From the NCBI GenBank assembly GCA_963848115.1, contig CAWKCP010000019.1:123054-187053 (forward strand): a stretch of 64,000 nucleotides of DNA, in the 5' to 3' direction. Every line of letters starts with the position of its first letter. Position 1 is the stretch's first letter. This stretch comes from JAWKOK01 sp963848115. Its GTDB lineage: Bacteria; Chloroflexota; Anaerolineae; Caldilineales; Caldilineaceae. Of the stretch, positions 18,110 through 27,065 are shown piece after piece. A model generated the notes under the pieces. That model made no database searches. It saw only the letters and a list, made by a program, of their open reading frames with translations, and was not told the DNA's origin. The position numbers and the translations under genes are program-made.

Positions 18110-19078
18110 ATGGGACGATATCTGTTCATTCGCATTCTTTCGCTTGTCCTCGTCATGGTGGTCGTTTCACTCATGACGTTTTTGCTCATGCATTCGGTTC
18201 CTGGCGGACCGTTTGACGAGGAAAAGGGGCGGCTGCCGCCGGCGGCCAAAGAGAACATCATGCGTAAATATGGACTGGACAAACCCATGTACGTCCAGTA
18301 TCTGAACTACATGAAGAATGCATTGATGTTTGATTTTGGCATCCCCTTTCAACAGCCGAACACGACTGTGACCGCACTCATCCGCAAGACCTGGGGCGTG
18401 ACCTTGCAGGTCGGCATGATGACAGTACTGTTCTCGTTCACGTTCGGAATATTATTCGGCGTTATTGCTGCTTACAATCAGAACTCATGGCTCGACAATA
18501 TCGTAACATTCGGATCCATGTTGGGCTTCACCGTGCCAAACTTCGTTATCTCGCTTTGGTTGATTCTGATCCTTGCCGTACGCCTAAAGCTGTTGCCCAT
18601 GGGCGGGTGGAGTGAGTCGGAGCAGTGCCTGATCGGTGACCGGTTTCTGTGCAGCGACTGGATCATGCCGGTGATCGCCTACTCTCTGGCGCCCTTGGCC
18701 ATCATCGCCCGCTATACCCGATCGAGCCTTGTCGATGTTATGCGTCAGGACTATGCACGTACGGCCAAAGCTAAGGGGCTCAACGATCGAGCCATCATGG
18801 TCCACCATGTATTTCGCAATGCCATGATTCCCATGGTAACGGCTCTTGGCGTGATCATTCCCAATCTGCTGACCGGCAGTATTTTTATCGAATCGATCTT
18901 CCGCATCAATGGGTTGGGGCGCTATTTCGTGACCAGTATCTTCAATCGTGATTATCCCATGATCATGGCGCTCTTTCTGATGGTTGCCTTTCTTTGGAGC
19001 TTTATCTATCTGCTGACCGATATCGCCTACACGTGGATCGATCCGCGCGTGCGGCTCGGCTCCAAGGGGGGCGCATAG
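18110..19078 (+). CDS. Opp-type ABC permease, OppB-like
   Basis: A 322-residue membrane protein with about six helices. It has the OppB/DppB N-terminal pattern (helix 1, then SVPGGPFDEEK in the large external loop) and the EAA loop YARTAKAKGLNDRAIMVHHVFR, of which the core AKGLNDRAI is diagnostic. It forms the translocation pore with the OppC-like partner encoded immediately downstream, whose GTG overlaps this stop by one base. The start ATG has only a weak ribosome-binding site, consistent with lower translation than the binding protein. Confidence 0.9.
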   Translation: MGRYLFIRILSLVLVMVVVSLMTFLLMHSVPGGPFDEEKGRLPPAAKENIMRKYGLDKPMYVQYLNYMKNALMFDFGIPFQQPNTTVTALIRKTWGVTLQVGMMTVLFSFTFGILFGVIAAYNQNSWLDNIVTFGSMLGFTVPNFVISLWLILILAVRLKLLPMGGWSESEQCLIGDRFLCSDWIMPVIAYSLAPLAIIARYTRSSLVDVMRQDYARTAKAKGLNDRAIMVHHVFRNAMIPMVTALGVIIPNLLTGSIFIESIFRINGLGRYFVTSIFNRDYPMIMALFLMVAFLWSFIYLLTDIAYTWIDPRVRLGSKGGA

Positions 19079-19986
19079 TGGCAAGCGCAACCGCAGCGGA
19101 TCTGAAGCAGATTCAATCTACTCAATCTCTGGGCAAGCATCGCACGCTCCTGCAGGATGCGATTCGACGTTTTTTTCACAATCGGCTTGCCATCTTCGGC
19201 CTGGTCTTGGTCGTCTTTTTTGTCATCCTAGCAATTTTCGCCGACGTTCTCGCCCCCCATCCCTACGACAAGGTCTACTTTGATCGAGTGTTGATGTTCC
19301 CTTTCGAGCATCCGGCCCACCCGCTTGGTACCGACGAAGTGGGGCGGGATTATCTGAGCCGTTTGATATACGGCGCGCGTACATCGCTCTTTGTTGGCAT
19401 TACCGTCATGTTTTTTGCTGTGATCGTCGGCGTGCCGCTGGGTGGGCTGGCCGGGTACCGCGGTGGCGCCATCGACTTCATCATCTCGCGTGTCATCGAT
19501 GTGATGACGGCCTTCCCAAGCCTGCTCTTTGCGATCTTGCTCATTTCGGTCTGGGGCGGCGGGATGTACAATGTGATCCTGGCGTTAAGCATCACCGCAT
19601 GGATTGAGATCGCCCGTCTCACGCGCGGCCAAATGCTATCGTTGAGAGAAAAGGAGTTCGTCGAGGCTGCCCAGTGTCTTGGGGTATCTCAGTGGCGCAT
19701 CATCACGCGTCATCTTCTGCCCAATGCACTCTCTCCATTGCTGGTTGCCATCTCCTTTGGCATCCCCGCTGCCATGTTCGCCGAAGCCGGGCTCAGTTTT
19801 CTCGGGATCGGCATCAATGACCCAACGGCAAGTTGGGGCAAGATGGTCGGCGTCAGTAACGCCTACATTCGTGTATACTGGCATCTGGCGCTCTTCCCGA
19901 CGATTGCCATTGCATTGGCCATGCTCGGTTTCACCTTTGTCGGCGACGGACTGCGCGACGCGCTCGATCCGAAAATGTTGGAGTAA
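19078..19986 (+). CDS. Opp-type ABC permease, OppC-like
   Basis: 302 residues. The GTG start shares its first base with the upstream TAG (TAGTG) and has aagggggg before it, so the pair is translationally coupled. OppC landmarks are the N-terminal helix followed by HPLGTDEVGRDYLSRLIYG and the EAA loop FVEAAQCLGVSQWRIITRH. The C-terminus GDGLRDALDPKML is the usual end of the family. Partner of the OppB-like protein in an import pore. The usual OppD/OppF ATPase genes do not follow; a cytochrome c lipoprotein gene does. Confidence 0.92.
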   Translation: MASATAADLKQIQSTQSLGKHRTLLQDAIRRFFHNRLAIFGLVLVVFFVILAIFADVLAPHPYDKVYFDRVLMFPFEHPAHPLGTDEVGRDYLSRLIYGARTSLFVGITVMFFAVIVGVPLGGLAGYRGGAIDFIISRVIDVMTAFPSLLFAILLISVWGGGMYNVILALSITAWIEIARLTRGQMLSLREKEFVEAAQCLGVSQWRIITRHLLPNALSPLLVAISFGIPAAMFAEAGLSFLGIGINDPTASWGKMVGVSNAYIRVYWHLALFPTIAIALAMLGFTFVGDGLRDALDPKMLE

Positions 19987-19994
19987 CTTTTCTT

Positions 19995-20522
19995 ATGAAA
20001 ACACGATTTCCCTTTCGAGTTTGCGGATTTCTGCCGGGTAGAACTAGCTTGTTGCTGGCTTTGATGCTTGTTGTGGGTCTCTTCAGTGTCGCCGCCTGCG
20101 GCGGTGGGGATGGAAACACAAGCGACAACTCAGCGCCTGCTGAGGCTGGACAAGAGAGCAATAGCGGAGGGGGCGTACCAACCATGCCGGCTCCGCGCTT
20201 TGCCGCTCCGACCACGATGATCGATGCCACCAAGGTGGCGCAGAGCAAGAGCGACGCAACGCCGGAGCCGGAGCCGGAACCCGATCTTGCCTTCGGCGAG
20301 GCCGCATACATACGACTCTGTGTTGACTGCCATGGCGACGATGGCACGGGCGTGGCGGACAAGGCCGAAACGATTGTGGGCGTCGAACTGGATCAAGCCG
20401 CTTTTGTGGATCTGATGCGCGCCGGCGGCGGCTACGGCAACGAACACATCTTCGGCCCGAGCAAGATCAGTGACGACGGAATCGTGTCGCTGTTGGCCTA
20501 CGTGCAGACGTTGAGCGAGTAA
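19995..20522 (+). CDS. Cytochrome c domain lipoprotein
   Basis: 175 residues: a lipoprotein signal ending FSVAAC, a low-complexity Gly/Ser/Pro/Glu linker of about 65 residues, then a small class I cytochrome c domain with one haem-binding CVDCH near residue 108. In typical class I domains a Met about 50 residues later is the second iron ligand; here the matching segment reads YGNEHIFGPSKISDD, without Met but with a His. It would be an outer-face electron carrier. It starts 8 bp after the OppC-like gene, so it may be co-transcribed, though a functional tie is unclear. Confidence 0.82.
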   Translation: MKTRFPFRVCGFLPGRTSLLLALMLVVGLFSVAACGGGDGNTSDNSAPAEAGQESNSGGGVPTMPAPRFAAPTTMIDATKVAQSKSDATPEPEPEPDLAFGEAAYIRLCVDCHGDDGTGVADKAETIVGVELDQAAFVDLMRAGGGYGNEHIFGPSKISDDGIVSLLAYVQTLSE

Positions 20523-20538
20523 AATCTCGATATTTTTG

Positions 20539-20585
20539 ACGCGAAGAGGCCCGGCTTTCTGTCAAAGCCGGGCCTCTTCGCGTCT
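20539..20585. terminator. 21-bp perfect hairpin
   Basis: Arms 20539-20559 and 20565-20585 are perfectly complementary over 21 bases with a 5-nt loop, 17 bp after the cytochrome c gene and before a convergent gene. Probable bidirectional terminator, although no T-run follows. Confidence 0.65.
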
Positions 20586-20633
20586 GCTCCGAATCTATCG
20601 GGGAGTTCCGAGCGGTTTGCAGAAGCAATCACG

Positions 20634-21576
20634 CTACTGTACAAGCACCGTCTCCGCCGTCACACGGCGATAGTTGGCATCCCGCGCCTCGCCCAGCGCT
20701 AGCAGCGCTGCAATCCGTCGGGCGTTGTGGGTGAAGGTCTCGATCTCATCGACATTGAGCGGACGTTCAAGAACTTTGGCCTCGCGATCGGAGAGCCATT
20801 TCTTGAGCACCTGATAGCCGCCCAGTACAGCGTGGCGGAAATGAGCCCACGGTTCGTAGGTGCGGCTATCAGCCGGATGACTCCTGGTACCTTTGGAGCA
20901 GTCTGATTGGCGAGGCTTATCACGCTGATAGCGTGACCTACAGTCCATGGGTCTACTTACGCCGTCGTGTACTAGCGTATATGCCCAGACCTCGCTGGGC
21001 ACGTGACGCCAGCAGGTGCTGTCATTGAGATTGATGTCCAACACTACTTCGCCGTTGGATAATTTTCGTTCTTTCACACGACCACGACCGGGCATGACAG
21101 CGCCATTGGCCGAATAGCCCCAGCCTTCGGTGATGGCCAGATTCGTGGGCCGGGGCGGGCGTGGCCGATCCTGGCGCAACGCACCGTCGTTTTTCAGGCT
21201 GCGGTGAGCGCAAAGGCGCGGTTCGTCGCATGACGCGTTGCAGATATTCGAGCAACGCCGAGCCATGGGCGCTGGCCAGCGTACGCCGATGCTCCGCGCT
21301 TCGCCAGAAAGCGCCTTCATCCTCGGCCAGGCGGTACTGCTCCTCCGCCTGTTTACCGCCGTGCTCGTCCAGAGTGACCAGCAGAAAATGATAGTAGTTC
21401 GTCACAAGCACGACGCCATAGTGGAGCAGATATTTGCGCATCTGCGCCGTCTGGGCAATGGCATCTACCTTGGCAGTAGTCGGTTCGACTTCAATGACAC
21501 CGTACTCGGGCTTGGCGTCAACCGGCTGCTTCTCGCTGAGGATGCCAGGATCGGGAATGCCGGCGCCAGTGTTCAC
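20634..21576 (-). pseudogene. Decayed type ISP restriction-modification gene
   Basis: The upstream piece reads GAGIPDPGILS, AKPEYGVIEVEPTTAKVDAI and HYGVVLVTNYYHFLLV, like the N-terminal region of type ISP (LlaGI-like) single-chain enzymes. The downstream piece, in another frame, reads LNDSTCWRHVPSEVWAYTL and GGYQVLKKWLSDREAKVL, the usual C-terminal target-recognition end. The ATPase and methyltransferase middle (normally many hundreds of residues) is missing. About 45 unrelated codons separate VWAYTL from GGYQVL, which normally adjoin. Frameshift, internal deletion and insertion together make this a remnant. Assignment is from memory of family motifs and is moderate. Confidence 0.55.
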
Positions 21577-21601
21577 CGGATGGACGATTAGAGCAGATTT
21601 G

Positions 21602-21647
21602 GGTATTGACTTTAGGTATTGACTTTGGGCATGCCGCTTGTTATACT
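21602..21647 (+). promoter_or_regulatory. Promoter of MazEF-like operon with duplicated -35 region
   Basis: TTGACT (21619-21624), a 17-nt spacer and TATACT (21642-21647) form a strong sigma70 promoter 20 bp before the antitoxin start. The 12-nt sequence ggtattgacttt is repeated directly at 21602-21613 and 21615-21626, duplicating the -35 element. Confidence 0.7.
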
Positions 21648-21666
21648 ATTGGTTATACCAGGAGGG

Positions 21667-21921
21667 ATGATGACGATAAAGACAGCGATTTCAATCGATG
21701 ACGTTCTATTCGAGAAGGCAAATGATCTAGCCGCGGAGCTTCGCCTCTCTCGCAGCGGACTTATCGCGCTGGCTGTTCGAGAATTTGTCGAACGACATGA
21801 AAATCTACGCATGCTAGATGCGATCAATGCTGCGTATGCGGACACGCTAGATGAAGATGAATCCAACTTGCTTCAGCAACAGCGTGCCAAACAACGGAAG
21901 ATGGTTGAGGGAGAATGGTGA
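21667..21921 (+). CDS. MazE-like ribbon-helix-helix antitoxin
   Basis: 84 residues beginning MMTIKTAISIDDVLFEKA, a ribbon-helix-helix (CopG/MetJ) pattern: a short beta strand, then ANDLAAELRLSRSGLIALAVREFVE as two helices. The C-terminal half is acidic (DTLDEDES) as in toxin-neutralising tails. ATG codons at 21667 and 21670 follow aggagg; either may be used. The last codons overlap the toxin gene start by 7 nt, so the two are translationally coupled. It should repress the promoter just upstream, alone or with the toxin. Confidence 0.8.
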   Translation: MMTIKTAISIDDVLFEKANDLAAELRLSRSGLIALAVREFVERHENLRMLDAINAAYADTLDEDESNLLQQQRAKQRKMVEGEW

Positions 21922-22271
21922 TTCAGCAGGGCGATCTGTACTGGATCGATCTGGGCGATCCTAGTGGCTTCGGTCCAGGCTATCGTCATCCCCATGTGGT
22001 TGTTCAAAATAACCTCTTCAATGCAAGCCGCATCAATACTGTTGTCGTCTGCACCCTGACCACGAATCTGACAAGAGCAAAAGCTCCGGGCAACATTCTA
22101 CTCGACAAAGGTGAGGGAAACCTGCCCAAACAGAGTGTCGTCAATGTGTCTCAGTTGTTTACCGTGGACAAGAGCGAGTTGGTGGAGAAAATCGGCTCAC
22201 TTTCCTCCAAACGAGTCGATCAGATTGTGGCAGGGATTCGTTTGACTGTTGAGCCAAGGGAAATTGGCTGA
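21915..22271 (+). CDS. MazF/PemK-type endoribonuclease toxin
   Basis: 118 residues. Family landmarks: QQGDLYWIDLGDPSGFGPGY with the conserved RHPHVVVQN region (residues 25-35), then VVVCTLTTNL, KGEGNLPKQSVVNVSQL and the final helix SSKRVDQIVAGI. MazF enzymes cut mRNA at short sequences and are held in check by the adjacent antitoxin. Arg in the GYRHPHVVVQ segment and Thr/Ser in CTLTTN are the expected active-site positions. Full length, no disruption. Six-base arms at 22330-22347 may form a weak terminator downstream. Confidence 0.87.
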   Translation: MVIQQGDLYWIDLGDPSGFGPGYRHPHVVVQNNLFNASRINTVVVCTLTTNLTRAKAPGNILLDKGEGNLPKQSVVNVSQLFTVDKSELVEKIGSLSSKRVDQIVAGIRLTVEPREIG

Positions 22272-22586
22272 CGACGGGCCGAAGATTATGAGATTTCTAT
22301 GTCCTCAGGATTTTGACACGCCTGGGAACGCCAAGTTCCAGCTTGGCCCGTGCTGCGCTAGCCTAGCTGGGGATCGACGGTATCAGACATGATTTCCTCG
22401 ACTGCGGGACGAAGCGTTTGCGCCCGTCCCCGCTCTTCGGCCGCAGCAACCACATCGGCAGGCAGCCTAGCCGGCGCACGCTCGATCTCTTTTCCGTAGA
22501 CATCCGCAAACCAACATGTGTTGACCACATAGGGCTGCCTATCTTACCGATAGCAGGCGTGATGTCTCCCGGCACTTTCGAACGGG
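22272..22586. other. Gene-poor gap between MazF and the large regulator gene
   Basis: No complete gene. A small hairpin (gccaag / cttggc, 22330-22347) follows mazF. On the minus strand 22358-22543 an open stretch reads VNTCWFADVYGKEIERAP and onward with protein-like composition but no good start, perhaps a relic of a larger gene. I do not recognise it. Confidence 0.35.
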
Positions 22587-25500
22587 TCACATCCTGGAAT
22601 CAAGCAATGCCCGAGCCTTCCGAAGGTGAGCCGTAGCATAGCCCTCACGAAACCAATCGACGACCGCGGTCAGGACGCGACGCGCCTCTGCACCGTTTCC
22701 TTGATGATCGAGTAGCTGTGCCAAACTCGTAGTCGCTCGCAGTTCCATGAGCTTGGCCTCCTGCCGTTGGGCAACTTCGATCGCCTGGCGGAAGCACAAT
22801 TCTATGGTCTCAGAAGGCGCATTCTGCTTCCAGAGCAATTCTCCTCGGACTCGATGCAAGTCAGGTTCGTAAAGGCGTTGCTCTTGCTTTTCAACGGTTG
22901 TCATTGCATCTGCCAACAGAGTCAATCCGTCCTCGACACGTCCCGCATTATTATACGCTTCGGCCAACAAGCTCAAATAATAGGGTTGGCGCAACCCTGT
23001 TCGCATGGTTTGCAGATTGGCCAAGCTGCGCTCCATTTGTGAGATTCCCTGATGGATCTCACCGTGTTCGGCCATTACCCATCCCTGCAGAAAAGTTGTC
23101 CACGCCAGATAATAAGGGATATCGTGTTCGACGCAGAGCCGGTGCGTAATCTCGGTCGATTCTTGCACCGCATGAGAATCATTGCGCAATTGGTGAGTCA
23201 TACTCAGATAACTGAGGGCCGAGACATGGCTAACTGGATGGGACAGGGTTTGGGCCAACGTGATAGCGTTTGTACCAGTCTGTAACGCCAGATCCGGGTA
23301 GCCGAGGTAGCACAGGACGTGGGCTAGATGCTGATTTGCAAAGACGCCGAGATCAATTCCGGACAGAAACATGTACGTGTTGTGCTGATCAGCGGAATAG
23401 GCATCCAGGGCTTGCTCCAAGTGGTATCTTGCCGAGCGTAGTCCTCCCATATGACTTTTGGCGGATCCAAGCATGAAGTTGCTTGTGACGCGCAACACCG
23501 GTTCTTCCGTAGCCAGCGCCGAATACGCCTGTGCAGTCCTGTGGGCTGCCGGTAACGAGCCGCGCACACTATAGACACTGTGTAGCCCCCACAGGACACT
23601 TGCCCACGCCGTCGGATCGCCCACGGATTTGCATAGCTCACGTGCACGCAGGTAGACCTGCTCAACTTCCGTGGCCGCAAAGCCTCTGGTGATCTTGTAA
23701 CCGACGCCCAGGTCGGTCTGTAGCTGTAACTCCTGCCGATCGCGTTCTAGCGTTTCGGGCAGAAGACGCAGCAAGGTCAGCGCCTGAGTCAGGTGAGCAA
23801 TGGCTTCGTGATGCGCTGATAACGCCATGGTCTGTCGTCCGGCCTCATGCAGATACGCTATAGCCTTTGTCGTCAGGCCGGCGCTCTGAAAATGGTGTGC
23901 CAACGGAACGGCCATCACCGCTGGATCTTCACCTGCCAATGCTTCCAACGCATTTCCTACTGCCTCGTGTAGATAGCTACGTTCCGCTTCGTCCAGGTTG
24001 CCATACAGATAGCTTTGAAACAGACCGTGGGCAAAGCGGTAGCGCGACAGCAACTGGGTTCCTACTCGCTGATTGCCCTGGCCGATGATCAACCGATGCT
24101 GTCTACCGGCAATGCTGCTCAACTGTTGAACGATTTCCCAGCCATTGACACCCAAAATGCGGGCGACGACCTCAGCCGTGAAGGTCTCGCCTTCGACACT
24201 GCCGATCTTCAACGCCTCCCGAAGCATTGCGGGCAGAAGACCGATTCGCCGGCTGGTCACCGCTTCCACACGAGCAGGCAATGCATCCCAGTCAATGGCG
24301 TCGCCTTCAACCCAAAGCTCCTGATCTTCCAGGACAAGATCCCCACGCGCCTGCATGTCGTGTAACAGTTCCGCCGTGAAGAGCGGGTGGCCTCGTGTGC
24401 GCTGACACAACTCGGCGCGAAACGTTTCCGACAACCGGTTTGGCTCACTGTCCACGAGTGCATCCACGAAGGCCCTATCCATTTCCGGCGTCGAACGGCC
24501 CAGGTCGATTTCAATATCGCCGAAACGGCGCTTGAGTTCCTGGAGCAGTGGCGAAAGCACATGCCGCTCACCGTCCTCCACACGGCCGGGACGTACATGG
24601 CCCTCAACTTCGCTGCTTCGATAGGTGCCTAGAAACAGAATGCGGCTTCCCGCAAGGCGCCTTGCCACATAGTAGAGCAGATCAGCCGACGCACGGTCCA
24701 CCCACTGCAGATCGTCCAGCAGCAGTAACAGCGGTCGTCGGTTCGCAAGGGCGCCCAATACCTGTGCATATTGGTCAAATAGTCTGCGTTGAGTTACGTC
24801 TCCAGCGCGCGTCTGTCTGTGCACCAGTGCTTCGATCTGGGTTTGGCAGGTAGCCGCGGCCACTGGATGCGTCAGAACGCGTTGACGCAGACGTTCACCG
24901 GATATCAACAAATCGATCAGATCTGGACTCTGGTCAACGATCACCTGAAGCGTGTAGGGCAATAGCGCCCATAGTCGGCGCAGTTGATCTTGTGACAGCA
25001 AACGTGTTTGACCCATCGTTTCGATATCGCAGGTCAACAGGGCAAGAATGTCGCGGAATGGAAGATAGGGATTGCCTGTCCCGGCATAGGCCTCACTGTT
25101 CCCGCCGGCAACGATCAGGTCCGGATAGGTTCTCAACGCATGGCCGGCGAATTCTGTCATCAGCGTCGTTTTCCCGTGGCCGGCTTCACCGGTGATGAAA
25201 ACGATCCGTCCGCTGCCGTTCAATGCGCCCGTAAGATGGGCCGCCAACTGATCCATTTCCAGGGCTCGCCCCACAAAGTGGTTTGGCTCGACGCTCTCAG
25301 CCGCGACGACGGGCCATTGGGCGGGATCGACCGATGACGCCCCATCGATGGCAGTGGGCAAATCAGGCGACTCGACATACTCATGACGTGCCATACGCAA
25401 AAACGCGTCCCGATGTCCCTCCGGGATTTCGAGGACATCTGCGATTGCTTCGGCCATCTGGCGAGACGGACGCCGCGTCGCTTGCTCGATTTTTTTGATT

Positions 25501-25604
25501 GTGACAACAGCACAACCCACTTGTTCTGCCAACTCTGCCTGGGTCATGTCTAGGGCTTTTCGCCGTTGTCGTATCCGATCGTCAAACGACGTGATGCTCT
25601 CCAT
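22587..25604 (-). CDS. XRE-HTH / AAA-ATPase / TPR regulator (AfsR/LuxR-like, STAND type)
   Basis: 1005 residues. Residues 1-75 form an XRE helix-turn-helix (RQRRKALDMTQAELAEQVG ... TIKKIEQATRRPS). A STAND-type ATPase follows: FVGRALEMDQL, Walker A GEAGHGKTT (about residue 150) and Walker B LLLLLDDLQWVD (about 280). The C-terminal half is a helical repeat of the TPR kind (LYGNLDEAERSYLHEAVG, YLHEAGRQTMALS, ARYHLEQALDAYSADQ). Such proteins switch between ADP-closed and ATP-open states on ligand or partner binding. The start at MESITSFDDR is preferred over an upstream ATG. The gene is divergent from a duplicated lipoprotein gene and probably controls it and itself through the palindrome between them. 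Confidence 0.85.
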   Translation of the reverse strand: MESITSFDDRIRQRRKALDMTQAELAEQVGCAVVTIKKIEQATRRPSRQMAEAIADVLEIPEGHRDAFLRMARHEYVESPDLPTAIDGASSVDPAQWPVVAAESVEPNHFVGRALEMDQLAAHLTGALNGSGRIVFITGEAGHGKTTLMTEFAGHALRTYPDLIVAGGNSEAYAGTGNPYLPFRDILALLTCDIETMGQTRLLSQDQLRRLWALLPYTLQVIVDQSPDLIDLLISGERLRQRVLTHPVAAATCQTQIEALVHRQTRAGDVTQRRLFDQYAQVLGALANRRPLLLLLDDLQWVDRASADLLYYVARRLAGSRILFLGTYRSSEVEGHVRPGRVEDGERHVLSPLLQELKRRFGDIEIDLGRSTPEMDRAFVDALVDSEPNRLSETFRAELCQRTRGHPLFTAELLHDMQARGDLVLEDQELWVEGDAIDWDALPARVEAVTSRRIGLLPAMLREALKIGSVEGETFTAEVVARILGVNGWEIVQQLSSIAGRQHRLIIGQGNQRVGTQLLSRYRFAHGLFQSYLYGNLDEAERSYLHEAVGNALEALAGEDPAVMAVPLAHHFQSAGLTTKAIAYLHEAGRQTMALSAHHEAIAHLTQALTLLRLLPETLERDRQELQLQTDLGVGYKITRGFAATEVEQVYLRARELCKSVGDPTAWASVLWGLHSVYSVRGSLPAAHRTAQAYSALATEEPVLRVTSNFMLGSAKSHMGGLRSARYHLEQALDAYSADQHNTYMFLSGIDLGVFANQHLAHVLCYLGYPDLALQTGTNAITLAQTLSHPVSHVSALSYLSMTHQLRNDSHAVQESTEITHRLCVEHDIPYYLAWTTFLQGWVMAEHGEIHQGISQMERSLANLQTMRTGLRQPYYLSLLAEAYNNAGRVEDGLTLLADAMTTVEKQEQRLYEPDLHRVRGELLWKQNAPSETIELCFRQAIEVAQRQEAKLMELRATTSLAQLLDHQGNGAEARRVLTAVVDWFREGYATAHLRKARALLDSRM

Positions 25605-25674
25605 CTTTGCCTCTCGCACGATCCATCCGCTACCTTGCCGGGTCGCACCGCGTCTATTTTCTTGTATGCCAAAC

Positions 25675-25705
25675 GGTATCCCCAATGGTATCACACAGGG
25701 ATACC
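25675..25705. promoter_or_regulatory. Candidate operator between divergent regulator and lipoprotein genes
   Basis: ggtatccc (25675-25682) and gggataccc's first eight bases (gggatacc, 25698-25705) form an inverted repeat, with a third half-site ggtatc at 25687-25692 between them. The 182-bp divergent region suits a site for the XRE-type protein. Confidence 0.45.
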
Positions 25706-25786
25706 CACCGGCAATCGGTTCGTGTTTTAATGGTTTCATGGCCGAGTTTTCTCGGTTCCGTTACATTACTCAACATGGAGGTAGGT

Positions 25787-26869
25787 ATGAAACCCGTCAA
25801 ATCACTGTTTTCTGTTTTGGCATTGCTGGTGATCGTATTGGTGCTGAGCGCATGTCAACCGATTCCAGTTCCTGCGGACAGCGACTCTTCATCTGTCGAC
25901 GTGGAGGCAAGTGACGCCGAAGCACCAGGCACAGAGTCGGAGCCGGAGCCCGTCTCATCGGAGGAAGAGAAGATCGCCAATGCGATGAGCGCCGGACCGG
26001 CCCCGATTGCTCAGGATGCGACCATCCTGGAGTATCCGGCGGAGGGTCAAGGGAACTGGCCCGATGAGCCGGCCCCGGATCTGGTCGAGCTACGCTCCGG
26101 CGCTAACGGCTGGACCTGCATTGTCGATATTCCCGACACACCGGGCAACGATCCAATGTGTCTGAACGATGTCTACCTGGAAAGCCTTCTGGCACGCTAC
26201 AACCTGGTCGATTCGCCCACAAGCGGCATCGGGTTTGGCTATATGCTCCAAGGCGGCGGTCCAGTCGGCAGCCCGCCGCACTTGATGGTCTTCGCGCCCG
26301 AAAGCAACGAAAGCATCGCAGCCTTCGGCACCGAGCCAGGCCCAATGCCATGGAACATGTTCCCGGAGACGTCTCATCAACACCTCATGGTACTGGCGCC
26401 GCCACCGGTAGAGGCAGTGTCTGCTGAAGAAGACAAGATCGCCAATGCGATGAGCGCCGGGCCGGCCCCGATTGCCCAGGATGCGACCGTCCTGGAGTAT
26501 CCGGAGGAGGTGAAGGGAAACTGGCCGGATGAACCCGCGCCGGAACTGGTCGAGCTACGCGCCGGCACCAACGGCTGGACCTGCATTGTCGATATTCCCG
26601 ATACAGAGGGCAACGATCCCATGTGTCTGAACGATGTCTATTTGGAAAGCCTTCTGGCCCGTTACAACCTGGTCGATTCGCCCGCTACCGGCATCGGGTT
26701 CGGCTATATGCTCCAGGGTGGCGGTCCTCTCGGCAGCCCGCCGCACTTGATGGTCTTCGCACCCGAAAGCAACGATAGTCTCACAGACTTCGCCGCGGAG
26801 CCAGGCCCAATGCCATGGGTGATGTTCCCGGATACCTCCCATGATCACCTCATGGTTATCACACGATAA
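25787..26869 (+). CDS. Lipoprotein with two near-identical tandem domains, unknown function
   Basis: 360 residues. The ATG at 25787 follows ggaggta; the signal peptide ends VLSAC. An acidic linker leads into two copies of a 130-residue unit (about residues 65-205 and 215-360) that share long identical runs such as KIANAMSAGPAPIAQDAT, NGWTCIVDIPDT and PPHLMVFAPESN. Each unit has two conserved Cys (WTC ... PMCLND). I recall similar single-domain hypothetical proteins in Chloroflexi-like genomes, but no assigned role. The near identity at DNA level points to a recent duplication. Expression may be governed by the divergent regulator. Confidence 0.8.
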   Translation: MKPVKSLFSVLALLVIVLVLSACQPIPVPADSDSSSVDVEASDAEAPGTESEPEPVSSEEEKIANAMSAGPAPIAQDATILEYPAEGQGNWPDEPAPDLVELRSGANGWTCIVDIPDTPGNDPMCLNDVYLESLLARYNLVDSPTSGIGFGYMLQGGGPVGSPPHLMVFAPESNESIAAFGTEPGPMPWNMFPETSHQHLMVLAPPPVEAVSAEEDKIANAMSAGPAPIAQDATVLEYPEEVKGNWPDEPAPELVELRAGTNGWTCIVDIPDTEGNDPMCLNDVYLESLLARYNLVDSPATGIGFGYMLQGGGPLGSPPHLMVFAPESNDSLTDFAAEPGPMPWVMFPDTSHDHLMVITR

Positions 26870-26884
26870 CCGTGCTGCGTAGAG

Positions 26885-26946
26885 GTTGAGGCGACGGTCT
26901 CCTTCAGTCCGTCGCCTCAACACAGTGTCGGGAACACAGTGTCGGG
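26885..26946 (+). terminator. Hairpin terminator followed by 14-bp tandem repeat
   Basis: A 13-bp stem (gttgaggcgacgg / ccgtcgcctcaac, 26885-26921) with an 11-nt loop sits 15 bp after the lipoprotein stop. Two exact copies of aacacagtgtcggg follow at 26919-26932 and 26933-26946. Confidence 0.6.
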
Positions 26947-27065
26947 CCAGCGACCTTGCGAATTGGGAACCGGCCTGTTTGTGTCAAACTGAACTGACCG
27001 TTTCATTTGCTGCTTTTCCCGCGGAACAGCAGATGATATGATTGCTCAAAATAGGAGATAGGACG

